Positions 18,301-27,468 of a DNA stretch of 64,000 nucleotides are shown here, piece after piece (the stretch's first letter is position 1; each line of letters opens with the position of its first letter). Source of the DNA: Nostoc edaphicum CCNP1411 (GTDB taxonomy: Bacteria > Cyanobacteriota > Cyanobacteriia > Cyanobacteriales > Nostocaceae). Made by a program: the position numbers and the translations under genes. Below the pieces are notes generated by a model that had not been told where the DNA came from, ran no database searches, and saw nothing but the letters and a program-made list of their open reading frames with translations. The stretch spans positions 5,169,001 to 5,233,000 of the forward strand of contig NZ_CP054698.1 in the NCBI RefSeq assembly GCF_014023275.1, in the 5' to 3' direction.

Positions 18301-18833
18301 GTGCAGAATGTATTGTCATATATCAGTTCACCATTGCTTGGTAGACAGTAGCCAGTATTTAATCTGTCACTGTGCCGTTATCGGCTATACACCCACCCCA
18401 GCACAGCTTTTTTTGATTTGCCTTAGAGAGAGGCTTCTCATAAAAGGTCTAAGAAATAGAATTTTCCTACAAACCATCTGCTTGAAAGTCGAGCAGTATT
18501 TTTGCTTAGTTAAATTAACTCCATCTCGTTGACTTTTGTGCTTTATTTAATCACACATGTAGTAACAGAGATTCCATAGCCTATATTCTCTTATTGGCAG
18601 CTATTTACACTTACGCCCAAGGGAATATTTTTGCAACCAAACCTCAAAAGCGCAATTTTAGGTTGGAGACATTAGAATTTTACATCATTACCACAGTTTT
18701 CAAATATTAGCGTTACAAGTGACTGTTTTACCACATAAAGTGATATTTTTTACAAAAAAAATATATATTTAGACCGTGTAGCTTCTCAACAGAGTAACTA
18801 CTTAGTTCTTTATGGTCGTAAAGCACTGGAGTC
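18301..18833. other. 530-bp spacer
   Basis: No supported gene. A plus-strand frame at 18284-18532 gives a Cys/His/Leu-rich peptide without family features and overlaps the DUF2949 gene start. The right half is AT-rich. Confidence 0.4.
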
Positions 18834-19340
18834 TCAAAACTCGATTTTGACAGTATCGCCCACTTTCAAGTTCAATTCGGCAGCTCTTCCAGAGCGAAGT
18901 TCAATTACCTTATCTATTGGTGTGTTTGGGCCATAGGTAGGACAAGGCTGACTTGTACAAGGAGGTGCAGAAGCCTGAATATATTTAACTACACCGTTCT
19001 GTAAAAATACCATATCCAAGGGCACTGGTACATTCTTCATCCAAAAACTTACTGGCTGTGCTGAAGGGAATCCAAACAGCATCCCTCGGTCATCTGGCAA
19101 AGCTGGTCGATACATCAAGCCCATCGCTTGCTGTTCTGGGGTCTGCGCCACCTCTAATTTAATTGTTGTACCATTAGGAACAATGGCTTTAGCCGAAATT
19201 GGTAGTGTTTGACCTAAATTTTCTGGTGCTGGAGTTTGAGAACCAGAGGTGAGACTGGGAGGTTTAGCTGTTGTTGGCATGGAACAGCCCATCAGAAAAA
19301 TACTCAGCAATATCGAGAGCAAACTTAGCCGACGACTCAT
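18834..19340 (-). CDS. DUF192 lipoprotein
   Basis: This 168-residue protein has a lipoprotein signal, MSRRLSLLSILLSIFLMGC, with the lipobox cysteine at residue 19, so it is probably membrane-tethered. The DUF192 domain follows: TIKLEVAQTPEQQAMGLMYRPALPDDRGMLFGF..PVSFWMKNVPVPLDMVFLQNG in outline. I chose ATG 19340 because it gives a clean signal peptide; a longer frame starts at 19445. Function of DUF192 proteins is not known. Confidence 0.87.
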   Translation of the reverse strand: MSRRLSLLSILLSIFLMGCSMPTTAKPPSLTSGSQTPAPENLGQTLPISAKAIVPNGTTIKLEVAQTPEQQAMGLMYRPALPDDRGMLFGFPSAQPVSFWMKNVPVPLDMVFLQNGVVKYIQASAPPCTSQPCPTYGPNTPIDKVIELRSGRAAELNLKVGDTVKIEF

Positions 19341-19500
19341 ATTATTTGTTCGATTTTGTAATTTAGATTTCAATTTTACAGAATTTAAGCTGGAAAACCC
19401 ACGGCTTTTATTTGTCCCGTAATACACCCCAGTTTTCAATCTCAATTAGACAATGGCAAAATCCCCTTGTTAAAGATAGGCAAACTTCCGCCACAGTATA

Positions 19501-20187
19501 TTAGGATTCTCTTAAAACATACCCTACGCCGCGGACTGTCTGAATGAGGCGCTTTTGACCTTCATCTTCAATTTTTAGGCGCAAGTAGCGGATGTACACT
19601 TCAATTACATTCGACTCACCCAGAAAGTCATAACCCCAAACATTTTCTAAAATTTGTTCGCGGGTTAACACCTCACGGGGATGTTCCATTAAGAATTTTA
19701 ATAGTTCAAATTCCTTCATTGTCAAGTCAATTGCCCGTCCGCTATGTATAGCACGGCGAGTTGCGATGTCTAAAATTAGATCCCCAAAGCGCAATTGCTC
19801 CGTGGTATCCACATCGGGTTTTAAGTAGAGGCGAATTAACTTCAAAAAGTCTTCTGAACGGTAAGGTTTGAGGATGTAATCATCCGCTCCAGCTTCTAGA
19901 CAGGCTACACGATCATCGACTGTATCCCTTGCCATTAAAATCAATACAGGCGATCGCATACCAGTGCTTCTCATATTTTTACACAACGAGAGTCCTGATT
20001 CTCCTGCTAGCATCCGGTCTAAGACGATTAAAGCAGGTTGGCGATCGCGACAGTGTTGTAATCCACTGGTCGCATCATGAGCCAAAATTGATTCATAGCC
20101 GGCTTCTTGCAAATCGCAAGCAAGCTGATTTGCTAGGCTCTCATCGGTTTCAATCACCAAAACACAGGGACTTGAAGCAACTGTCAT
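19501..20187 (-). CDS. OmpR-type response regulator with atypical receiver (NblR-like)
   Basis: This 228-residue regulator has an N-terminal receiver and a C-terminal winged-helix DNA-binding domain (FGDLILDIATRRAI..DLTMKEFELLKFLMEHP..VIEVYIRYLRLKIE..IQTVRGVGYVLRES in outline). The phosphate-site Asp is kept (LIVLDRML) and so is the Lys (LKPY), but the usual acidic pair is ETDE and the conserved Thr/Ser is replaced (LILMARDTVDD). Such a receiver may not respond to phosphorylation in the normal way, as reported for the bleaching regulator NblR, which this resembles. ATG 20187 gives MTVASSPCVLVIE. No histidine kinase is adjacent. Confidence 0.88.
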   Translation of the reverse strand: MTVASSPCVLVIETDESLANQLACDLQEAGYESILAHDATSGLQHCRDRQPALIVLDRMLAGESGLSLCKNMRSTGMRSPVLILMARDTVDDRVACLEAGADDYILKPYRSEDFLKLIRLYLKPDVDTTEQLRFGDLILDIATRRAIHSGRAIDLTMKEFELLKFLMEHPREVLTREQILENVWGYDFLGESNVIEVYIRYLRLKIEDEGQKRLIQTVRGVGYVLRES

Positions 20188-20571
20188 AACAATTTGGGAT
20201 ATTGGATTTGGGATTCGTAAAGATATTCCAGAGAAAATCTTTACATCAGTCATAAAGTGCAATTACGAGTTTTTAGTGACGGAGCAATCCTGATTTGACA
20301 CGCTGCTAAGAATCTTTTAGCACGTTCAGGTGTCAGCTATCTAATTCTCCGATGCAATCTTAATAACTAACTTCAAGGGTATTGGGCATGGGGCATGGGG
20401 CATGGGTAATAAGAAGAAAGTAACAATCACCAATTCCCAATAGACATATCCGCGAATTAACCTTTAAGCCTTATAAATCAGAGGGTTAAAACGTAATTTA
20501 CGGATAAGTTTAATCCACAATGCCCGATACCAATACCCAATGCCCAATGCCCAATCCCCAATGCCCAATAA
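20188..20571. other. Spacer with GGGCATG and ATGCCCA heptamer repeats
   Basis: No gene seen. GGGCATG units repeat near 20383-20406 and complementary CCAATGC units near 20520-20571. They belong to the same repeat class as 36440-36602 and 56918-56950. Confidence 0.55.
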
Positions 20572-21495
20572 CTACGGCAATTCTACCGAAGTTGGTTTAG
20601 CGATATGTGGCAGACCCCAACCTAATTTTTCTCGTAAAATTCGGAAAAACTCAGGCGGTTGCAGGCGAATAAATCTGGCACTATATTGCGATCGCTCCAT
20701 ATATACTCGATCTTCTGGTAGGATATAACACCCGCCATTGCCATCTACTACCATCACCAGTCGAGGAATATTGACTGGGTAGATGTTGACCGAATCGGTA
20801 TCCGGAAATACCAATGCTCTCGAAGCTAGAGAATGGGGACAAATGGGTACTAGCTGTAAAACAGGTACGCCAGGAGTCACGACTGGGCCACCAGCACTCA
20901 ATGAGTAAGCTGTAGAACCAGTAGGTGTAGAAACAATCACACCATCCGCCGCAATATCTACTGGCGCATGACGCCCTATGGCGATTTCAAAATGGCACAT
21001 AGAGGTCAAGGGTTCCCGATGCAGTACCATTTCATTTAAGCAGAGAGCTTCCCATAGTACTGAATCTCCCCGAAACACTTTGACGGTGAGCATAGCTCGT
21101 TCTTCAATTTCATATTCACCCGCCATCGCCTGTTCTAATGCTTGGGGCAATTGATTCAGGAAAGTTTCTGTCAAAAATCCCATGTGGCCGGTATTCACTG
21201 TTAGCAGTGGAATACCACAGGGGGCTACTTGACGAGACGCTGCTAAAACAGTGCCGTCCCCCCCTAACACCACTGCAAACTTCATATCTGAGTCAAAACC
21301 AGGGGGGGTTAGACCATCAATGGGCGTGTGGCATACAGAACTCTCAGGTGTAGAGTAGCCCAGTATTCCACCGATACTCGATGTGATACATACATTCCAA
21401 CCGGCTGCGGTTAGCTTGTCTTTCAACTCGATAGCGACACGGCCCGCTATCGGTTTAACGTCATTGTAGATAATGCCTGCTTTCGGCACACTCAA
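20572..21495 (-). CDS. nadK: NAD kinase
   Basis: This 307-residue enzyme phosphorylates NAD to NADP. The GGDGT motif is at 78-82, followed by [11 protein letters not shown], and the second signature is [19 protein letters not shown]. Length and motif order are normal. Cyanobacteria often have two NAD kinases; this has the longer form with an insertion after residue 40. Neighbours are the regulator gene downstream and the ycf39-like gene upstream in the same direction. Confidence 0.95.
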   Translation of the reverse strand: MSVPKAGIIYNDVKPIAGRVAIELKDKLTAAGWNVCITSSIGGILGYSTPESSVCHTPIDGLTPPGFDSDMKFAVVLGGDGTVLAASRQVAPCGIPLLTVNTGHMGFLTETFLNQLPQALEQAMAGEYEIEERAMLTVKVFRGDSVLWEALCLNEMVLHREPLTSMCHFEIAIGRHAPVDIAADGVIVSTPTGSTAYSLSAGGPVVTPGVPVLQLVPICPHSLASRALVFPDTDSVNIYPVNIPRLVMVVDGNGGCYILPEDRVYMERSQYSARFIRLQPPEFFRILREKLGWGLPHIAKPTSVELP

Positions 21496-21618
21496 ATATC
21501 CAAGTTTAGGCGGTGCTCTGTATTATGTAATCCTTACACATTTTGGTCATGTAGTCATTAATCTAGAGTCAAATATCCAGAGTCTAGAGTTTAACGACTA
21601 ATGTCTATTTTGTAATGA

Positions 21619-22617
21619 CTATTGACTATTGGCTTTTGAAGACTGTTTAAAGGGAGTTTTTTTAGGTTTCTGCTTTTTATTTTTATTTTTCTGGTAGTCT
21701 ACCTCTTTGAGCTTCTTCATGATTCGGCTGAAGTACTCTTGTAGATAGCTTTCTAGGGTTGTGGTTTGTTGTGCATCTAAACCAAAAACTGTATATACTT
21801 CATCCATTGAAGCATTTAACTGTTTACCACTAGCTAATACTTCTGTAAACGCTAGCCTGTCAGCTACGTTCCATCCCCACTGAAAGAACCGCATTAAGCC
21901 CCGCACAGCACGCAGCAAGTTTATTGGCATCCGCGTTATTCTGGCGTCTTTTCCAGATAAGCGTTCGCACAGGTTGATGATTTCTTCTGCACTCCATGCA
22001 CGAGTACCGACTACAGGAAAAGCTTGGTTTTCGGTTTCTGGTACACTCAATGCTCGGATTGCAAACTTAGCAATGTCCTGAGTGTCCATATAGGCGATGG
22101 GAGAAGAATTACCTGTTACCCAAACTGGCTGTGCTTCTAAAATAGGAATCCCATACTGGCCAATTAACCCTTGCATAAACCCAGCTAGCCGCAAGATGGT
22201 GTAATTTAAACCTGACTCAGCCAGGAAGAGTTCTGTACACCGCTTAATTTCCATTAACGGCACTTCTGGGTATTTATCAGCATCTAAAATCGAAAAGAAG
22301 ATAAAACGCTCTACACCCGCTGCTTTTGCTGCTTGAATCAATGCTACTTTGCCGTCCCAATCCACTTGTTTGATACTCAGTGAATCTGTAGGGCGGGATG
22401 TTGACGCATCAATAACTTGGGTTACGCCAACTAAAGCTTCCGCAAGGGTATCGGGGTAACGCAAATTTCCGGGTACGAGTTCTGCACCCCATTCTTTGAG
22501 AAAAGCTGCTTTTTTACTGCTGCGAACAAGACAGCGTACTTTATATCCCTCATCGATTGCCCGACGAGCCACTTGTCTTCCTAAGGTGCCAGTGGCACCG
22601 ACGATTAATAATGTCAT
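21619..22617 (-). CDS. ycf39: Ycf39/HCF244-like NmrA-type SDR protein
   Basis: This 332-residue atypical short-chain dehydrogenase has the NAD(P)-binding motif LIVGATGTLGRQVARRA at the N terminus and NmrA features (LVPGNLRYPDTLAEAL, FIFFSILDADKYPEVPLMEIK, TILRLAGFMQG). The C-terminal tail is very basic (KNKNKKQKPKKTPFKQ). Ycf39 proteins help assemble photosystem II by guiding early D1 insertion. petM lies directly upstream in the same direction, which fits a photosynthesis role. The catalytic Tyr-x3-Lys of classic SDRs is not evident. Confidence 0.88.
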   Translation of the reverse strand: MTLLIVGATGTLGRQVARRAIDEGYKVRCLVRSSKKAAFLKEWGAELVPGNLRYPDTLAEALVGVTQVIDASTSRPTDSLSIKQVDWDGKVALIQAAKAAGVERFIFFSILDADKYPEVPLMEIKRCTELFLAESGLNYTILRLAGFMQGLIGQYGIPILEAQPVWVTGNSSPIAYMDTQDIAKFAIRALSVPETENQAFPVVGTRAWSAEEIINLCERLSGKDARITRMPINLLRAVRGLMRFFQWGWNVADRLAFTEVLASGKQLNASMDEVYTVFGLDAQQTTTLESYLQEYFSRIMKKLKEVDYQKNKNKKQKPKKTPFKQSSKANSQ

Positions 22618-22785
22618 GAGGGTTGTAATAAATTTTAATGTTTTATGAAAAGAATGTTATCAGAATAACCTATGCAAACAAAACTTTACATCTTTTCTCA
22701 GAAAATCAATTGATTTGGGTAGACTCATGAGAAAATAGCTGCCCGGTTAACGGACAAGCTTTTTTCTCATTTCGATGAAAAAGGG

Positions 22786-22845
22786 AATGGGGAATGGGGA
22801 GTGGGGAGAATAAAATAACTCTTAACTCCTAACTCCTAACTCAGC
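22786..22845. repeat. GGGGAATG and CTAACTC repeats upstream of ycf39
   Basis: AATGGGG units near 22788-22808 and three TAACTCC/TTAACTC units near 22820-22843 lie between petM and the ycf39-like gene. Confidence 0.5.
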
Positions 22846-22850
22846 ACTAA

Positions 22851-22955
22851 TTATTCTTCTCCGCCCTGAATTTTAAGTAACAAAGCACCTAAGCCCCAGC
22901 CCACGAAGATTAAACCGAAAGACAATAGAGCTGCATTCAATATTTCGCCGCCCAT
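22851..22955 (-). CDS. petM: Cytochrome b6f complex subunit 7 (PetM)
   Basis: A 34-codon gene encodes a single-helix thylakoid peptide: [15 protein letters not shown], then [15 protein letters not shown], then GGEE. This is the classic PetM sequence, one of the small subunits at the edge of the cytochrome b6f dimer. AAGGAG lies just upstream of the ATG. It is too short for many gene finders. The ycf39-like gene follows 233 bp downstream. Confidence 0.95.
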   Translation of the reverse strand: MGGEILNAALLSFGLIFVGWGLGALLLKIQGGEE

Positions 22956-23162
22956 TGGTGTGATTCTCCTTATGCAAAGTGGTGTGTAAACTAGGTCTAA
23001 CAGAAGCTTTTCAATAGTTGCTGTTGGATTAGACCTGTGTAAATAATTTTAAACTAGTTTAGCAGGTAATCCCTACTGGCTTGGGGGGCAATCCCTACTG
23101 TTGGAAGAAGGGGAGATGGGGAAATTGGGAAAATTTTATGATAATAATTATGAAGAAAATTT

Positions 23163-24242
23163 ATGTATCAAAATAATCAAGGTAATTTAATAAATTTTGC
23201 TAAAGAGAATCGTCCGCGCTTGGCGTTGACGCTGGGAGATCCTGCGGGAATTGGGCCAGAAGTGATTTTGAAAGCTTTAGCAGATACGGAAATTAGTAAA
23301 AAATATGACGTTACAGTGGTGGGTAACAAGGATTTGCTGGTACAGACTTATCGCAAACTGAATTTAACTGAGAATTTAGCACCTTTGGCAAATCCAGATG
23401 AGTTGTCAATTAACGATGTGCAGTTGGATGGGGAAATAAAAGGTGAAATTATCTCAGGAATAGGTAATGCGGCGAGTGGTGCAGCTAGTTTTGCCTATAT
23501 GGAATACGCGATCGCTCAAACACTCGCTGGTAAATTTGATGCTATTGTCACGGGGCCGATCGCTAAATCTGCTTGGAAAGCCGCAGGATATAATTATCCG
23601 GGTCAAACGGAACTTTTGGCAGAAAAATCAGGTGTTGACCGCTTTGGGATGTTATTTGTGGCGCGATCGCCTCATACTGGTTGGATACTCCGCACTTTAC
23701 TTGCCACCACACATATTCCCTTACGTCAAGTAGCCGATACATTGACACCAAAGTTGCTGACACAAAAACTGGATTTACTGGTGGAGTGTTTGGAGAAAGA
23801 TTTTGGGATAGAAAATGGGAGAATTGCGATCGCAGGTTTAAATCCCCACAGTGGTGAACAGGGACAACTTGGACATGAAGAACAGGATTGGTTAATTCCT
23901 TGGTTGGAGCAAGAGCGGCAAAATCGTCCACAATTGCAACTAGATGGCCCAATACCGCCGGATACGATGTGGGTTAAACCTGGTCAAGCTTGGTATGGAA
24001 ATTCTTTAGGACAAAATCCTGCTGATGGCTACTTGGCACTTTACCACGACCAAGGCTTAATTCCTGTGAAGCTGATGGCGTTTGATCGGGCAGTTAATAC
24101 TTCTATAGGTCTTCCTTTTGTTCGGACTTCACCGGATCATGGAACAGCGTTTGATATTGCGGGTAAGGGAATTGCTGATGCTACGAGTATGAAAGCAGCG
24201 ATACATTTAGCGGCTGAGTTGGTTAGTCAAAGGCAGATATGA
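23163..24242 (+). CDS. pdxA: 4-hydroxythreonine-4-phosphate dehydrogenase
   Basis: This 359-residue enzyme oxidises 4-phosphohydroxy-L-threonine in the DXP-dependent route to pyridoxal phosphate. It starts [21 protein letters not shown] and carries the metal-binding histidines in FPGQTE-type and [14 protein letters not shown] regions, and in [26 protein letters not shown] (shown in outline), with the final [14 protein letters not shown]. Length is normal with a short N-terminal extension. A terminator follows. Confidence 0.95.
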   Translation: MYQNNQGNLINFAKENRPRLALTLGDPAGIGPEVILKALADTEISKKYDVTVVGNKDLLVQTYRKLNLTENLAPLANPDELSINDVQLDGEIKGEIISGIGNAASGAASFAYMEYAIAQTLAGKFDAIVTGPIAKSAWKAAGYNYPGQTELLAEKSGVDRFGMLFVARSPHTGWILRTLLATTHIPLRQVADTLTPKLLTQKLDLLVECLEKDFGIENGRIAIAGLNPHSGEQGQLGHEEQDWLIPWLEQERQNRPQLQLDGPIPPDTMWVKPGQAWYGNSLGQNPADGYLALYHDQGLIPVKLMAFDRAVNTSIGLPFVRTSPDHGTAFDIAGKGIADATSMKAAIHLAAELVSQRQI

Positions 24243-24322
24243 TGCCTAAAAGTGTAAATTAACCTACTTATTTTTATAACTCGAAGATATTTCCTAATTT
24301 CAAGTGAAGGTAATCTGCATTT

Positions 24323-24359
24323 CCCAGTTATTCACTCATTGAGTTGCTGGGATTTTTTC
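24323..24359 (+). terminator. Intrinsic terminator of pdxA
   Basis: CCCAG (24323) pairs with CTGGG, enclosing an inner ACTCA/TGAGT stem, and is followed by ATTTTTTCTTTT. It lies 80 bases after the pdxA stop. Confidence 0.75.
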
Positions 24360-24623
24360 TTTTGGCTCTACGAAATTTTGTAGGCTAACGCCTAATAATT
24401 GTGATGATGTGCATTTATTTATCCACTCGCTGGGTGGACTATATGGTGAGCAGCTTCGCTGAGGCAATTAGGAAAGAAAACAGAGATAACTAAACAACGC
24501 CCCAGGAATTTACCTGTGGATTTTTGTTTGTTGATCTCTGAAGAGGTGCTAACGCGCACTTAGGTGTGAGGTTTGTGTAGCGCTATCGCGCATAGCTTCG
24601 TGAATACTATTTGGTACATTCAA

Positions 24624-24812
24624 ATGTCACAAAAACTAAAAGAATTGGGTTTTGTTATTAGTACCACTTTATTGCTTGGTGGTTCTTTCGGTTTGGCTGT
24701 TGTTGATAAAGACTATCGTCCAGTATTTGCTGATCTTGTTAAGGTCGGCTTTGGTGGCTATGTCGGTTGGGTTACTTCTACCCGACACGAGCAGGACAAA
24801 GGTAAGGATTAA
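24624..24812 (+). CDS. Small membrane protein, unknown
   Basis: From ATG 24624 the frame encodes 62 residues. It begins MSQKLKELGFVISTTLLLGGSFGLAVV (one membrane helix), has a second more weakly hydrophobic stretch (VKVGFGGYVGWVTS), and ends in a charged tail (RHEQDKGKD). I do not recognise a family and see no strong ribosome site. It lies next to the rolling-circle rep gene and could be part of the same integrated element. An upstream in-frame ATG at 24573 lies in repeat-like DNA. Confidence 0.45.
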   Translation: MSQKLKELGFVISTTLLLGGSFGLAVVDKDYRPVFADLVKVGFGGYVGWVTSTRHEQDKGKD

Positions 24813-24889
24813 AACTCTTTTCTACATTGTCTAATAGTCTGAAACAACTGCATCTTCATGATTATGAGTATTTTAACTAGTCTTAGTTA

Positions 24890-25138
24890 TCACTCAATAT
24901 TGTACTTTTGTAACTTGTGCTTCCACCTGAAAGACAAACTTGCTTTATCAGCCTCATCTCTTTCTTCACTTTCATCAATGAGGTCTTGGTTTTTTTCTTC
25001 TAACTCGCGCATATAGGAATCATATTTGATTTCTGAAAATATTTGAGTAGGGTGTGTTATGCCGTAGGCTAACGCACCATCCGAAGATTTTGGTGCGTTA
25101 CGGAAGCCGTAACACACCCTACATATACTTAGATTTTT
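24890..25138 (-). pseudogene. Detached C-terminal tail of the Rep gene
   Basis: This stretch is in the same reading frame as the rep gene upstream (25139-26026), separated by one TGA. After a segment made of the palindromic repeat, it encodes a charged tail ending LSFRWKHKLQKYNIE, which resembles the end of rolling-circle Rep proteins (aromatic, Trp, then KRY-like). It is most simply the original end of Rep, cut off when the repeat element was inserted. Confidence 0.55.
25048..25122. mobile_element. Palindromic MITE-like element in rep
   Basis: A 75-bp element with inverted ends: GTAGGGTGTGTTA at 25048-25060 and its exact complement at 25110-25122, with a further inner match at CTAACGCACC/GGTGCGTTA. 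The family is common in cyanobacterial genomes. On the minus strand it can be read without a stop in the rep frame. Confidence 0.8.
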
Positions 25139-26026
25139 TCATAAATCAAATACTAGTCCTATATACTGCCTGAGTATACCCCCAACAGCGATCGCTCTAC
25201 TTCTATGCAGTTGACGGGTTAACTCTAAAAACCATTCTCTATCACCCACTAAATCTGACTCTTTCACCTGATACTTGAGAATTTCTGGGATGAGTAGTGA
25301 TGGGTTATGATGCTTTGCAATTGCGCTAGTATGAATAATTGGCTGGTAATCAATCCGTAAGCACTGCTGCCATAAGGCTATCCATTTGGTATGAGAAAGA
25401 TAGCCATGACTGAAATACGAAGGCGGCACCATTGCCAAAATATGTAAATGCGGATGTGCTGAGACTCCATCTCTACCTTTAGTCACTTCTATGGACTTTA
25501 CCCAGCCTTTCCCAGGCCATGCTTTCAATTCAGTGAATCGCTTAAAAGCTTTATTTATGGAATCCAAGTTTTCCCTGAGTTCCTCAATCTGGCAATTCTT
25601 TACAGTCAAGGTGAGAAATAGCCAACGATGCTTGGGGTAATCAGTTACAACCTGTGGGAGAATTTTGTAAGCTCTTGCTTTCCACATAAGCGATCGCCGC
25701 CACTGACAAATCGGACAGTGACGAACCCTACAGAATCGGGCATCCAATAGCTTTAACTTGAGAATACTTTCTGATTCGTCTGGCACTAATTGAAATTCCA
25801 GCAATTCGGAACATATTCTCATCCGCCAAGCATATTGCTGAAAATAATCTTCGTCTGCTTTGGCGTAATAATGTAATACTTTATCAGTATTAGCTCTGTG
25901 TTTATCCCAAATTTTACCTATGGGTGAAACTTCGGTTAAAGTCTGTACATTTTGATTTTGTTGGAACTTATCTTGAGACGATATATTAAAAGCAATAAAG
26001 TTACTGTCTGAGGCTTGAGCAGACAC
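25139..26026 (-). CDS. rep: Rolling-circle plasmid replication initiator (Rep), probably truncated
   Basis: This 296-residue HUH-type Rep nicks the plasmid origin and starts rolling-circle replication. Motif 1 is LFLTLTVKNC (about 136), the HUH metal site is HPHLHILAM with H191, H193 and H195, and the catalytic Tyr lies in EILKYQVKESDL (Y252). A CRVRHCPICQWRR segment (C99, C104, C107) is typical of the family. No plasmid genes other than perhaps the small membrane peptide at 24624 are nearby, so this looks like an integrated plasmid relic. The 3' end is disrupted by a palindromic element. The N terminus may begin later than the first ATG. Confidence 0.85.
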   Translation of the reverse strand: MSAQASDSNFIAFNISSQDKFQQNQNVQTLTEVSPIGKIWDKHRANTDKVLHYYAKADEDYFQQYAWRMRICSELLEFQLVPDESESILKLKLLDARFCRVRHCPICQWRRSLMWKARAYKILPQVVTDYPKHRWLFLTLTVKNCQIEELRENLDSINKAFKRFTELKAWPGKGWVKSIEVTKGRDGVSAHPHLHILAMVPPSYFSHGYLSHTKWIALWQQCLRIDYQPIIHTSAIAKHHNPSLLIPEILKYQVKESDLVGDREWFLELTRQLHRSRAIAVGGILRQYIGLVFDL

Positions 26027-26205
26027 GAAATCACCAAATCAGTTTGTATCAGCGTCCTAAATTAACCCAAGTTATAGGGACAAGCCTCAGTAAAAGTATT
26101 TAGGTAAGTCAGATGCGATGATAATTGATAATTATTACCCCATCCAGAAATGCGCTTTTTTGTCTCCATTAATAAACAACGGTGCAAGTACTCATTAATT
26201 ACGAA

Positions 26206-26925
26206 TTACGAATTAGTAATCTCATCGGGCGCTTCAAACTTATAACCATAGCCCCGCACAGTTTTAATAAACTCCGGTACGCTGGTATCGACTTCCATTT
26301 TCTTACGCAACTGACCAATATGGACATCAACTACCCGTCCATCTCCTATGTAGTCGCAACCCCAGATTTTTTGGATTAGCTGTGGGCGACTCCAAGCCTG
26401 ATTCGGATGACTTGCCAAAAAATGTAAGATATTAAATTCCAGGGCTGTTAAGGCGAGAGGTTTATCGTTAAGTGTTACCTCCCGACCTTCTGGATTAATT
26501 GCTAGCTGCTTGAAAACTATCCGTTGTGTTGGGGAGGGGTTGATGTAGCGTATCCGCCTCAAAAGAGCTTCTACTCTAACTTCAACCTCTGCAAGACTAA
26601 ATGGTTTAGTCATGAAATCATCAGCACCTGCGCTTAAGATTCTAATTTTATCAGCCTCGTCAGTCCTACTAGTCAGTATCAGCACTAAAACATTAGTACG
26701 ACTCTGCATTTCTTGGCAGAGGTTATAACCAGTAACATCCGGCAAATTCCAATCCAGAATTACTAAAGCTGGATTAAATTGCTCAAACAACGATAAGGCA
26801 GTTTTACCATCTGCTGCCGACTCTATTTGATATTTTCGACTTAAAAAACGATAGACGAGATTTCGCACACCGAAATCGTCATCGACGATCAGAATTTTAG
26901 GAGTAGTAGTGGGAACTGTAACCAT
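26206..26925 (-). CDS. OmpR/PhoB-type response regulator
   Basis: This 239-residue DNA-binding regulator has a canonical receiver: acidic pair in LIVDDDFG, phospho-Asp in LVILDWNLPD, Thr/Ser in LILTSRTDEADKI and Lys in MTKPFSL. The C-terminal winged helix contains LTALEFNILHFLASHP and VVDVHIGQLRKKMEV..IKTVRGYGYKFE. ATG 26925 (MVTVPTTTP) is the likely start; the frame could be extended to 27003. The sequence is reminiscent of NrrA/Rre37-type regulators of nitrogen and carbon metabolism, but I would not assign it without alignment. No kinase is adjacent. Confidence 0.9.
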   Translation of the reverse strand: MVTVPTTTPKILIVDDDFGVRNLVYRFLSRKYQIESAADGKTALSLFEQFNPALVILDWNLPDVTGYNLCQEMQSRTNVLVLILTSRTDEADKIRILSAGADDFMTKPFSLAEVEVRVEALLRRIRYINPSPTQRIVFKQLAINPEGREVTLNDKPLALTALEFNILHFLASHPNQAWSRPQLIQKIWGCDYIGDGRVVDVHIGQLRKKMEVDTSVPEFIKTVRGYGYKFEAPDEITNS

Positions 26926-27468
26926 AATGCTGCCTATTATTGATTGGGCGATTCGCTGTTGCGTCAGTTTTGCTTTACGTGTTTCTGTTGAGAGTGTGTT
27001 CACGCGCGTCTCTGCTGAGTACGATCGCTACTGTAGTACTTGTGTACAATTAATTTTCCATGAAGTTTATGAAAACTTCAGCCATCGTAATGCTTATAAA
27101 ATGTATAAGTCTTGTATGATTTTTGTATAATTTTGAATTTATATTGTATATTTTTAAACTTTCATACTTAAAATAAGTGTCCTTGAAGACCATCTCCATA
27201 TCCGCAAATAGTCCAAAGAAACACTAAACACAACTGCAATTGCTACAACTTTGGAAGAGCAACCACACTCTCTGATGAATTAGATATCTATAAAAGCTCA
27301 CAAAGGAAACCATAAGCCAATCTAGATTCTAAACTCCTATTTAACCCAACCGTATTTTAGCCAATGAGTATGTCTTCTTGAAGAAGGTCTACGAAAATCT
27401 ACCCTGGTGCATTTACATGTAGTTACCCTCTTAAGCATATACTATACTACAAGTTTCAGCCTGAGACT
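26926..27468. other. Divergent promoter region between regulator and NACHT gene
   Basis: No gene seen. AGTACTTGTGTACA at 27035-27048 differs at one position from the LexA-box pattern described for Anabaena (RGTACNNNDGTWCB). The region is otherwise AT-rich and should hold promoters for both divergent genes. Confidence 0.4.

Noticed and set aside
18284..18532. 82-residue plus-strand frame rich in Cys, Leu and His
   Set aside because: It overlaps the ribosome site of the DUF2949 gene, has no family features and lies in AT-rich spacer.
24573..24623. N-terminal extension of the small membrane protein
   Set aside because: This part lies in repeat-like DNA (GTAGCGCTATCGCGC) and ATG 24624 starts a better membrane helix.
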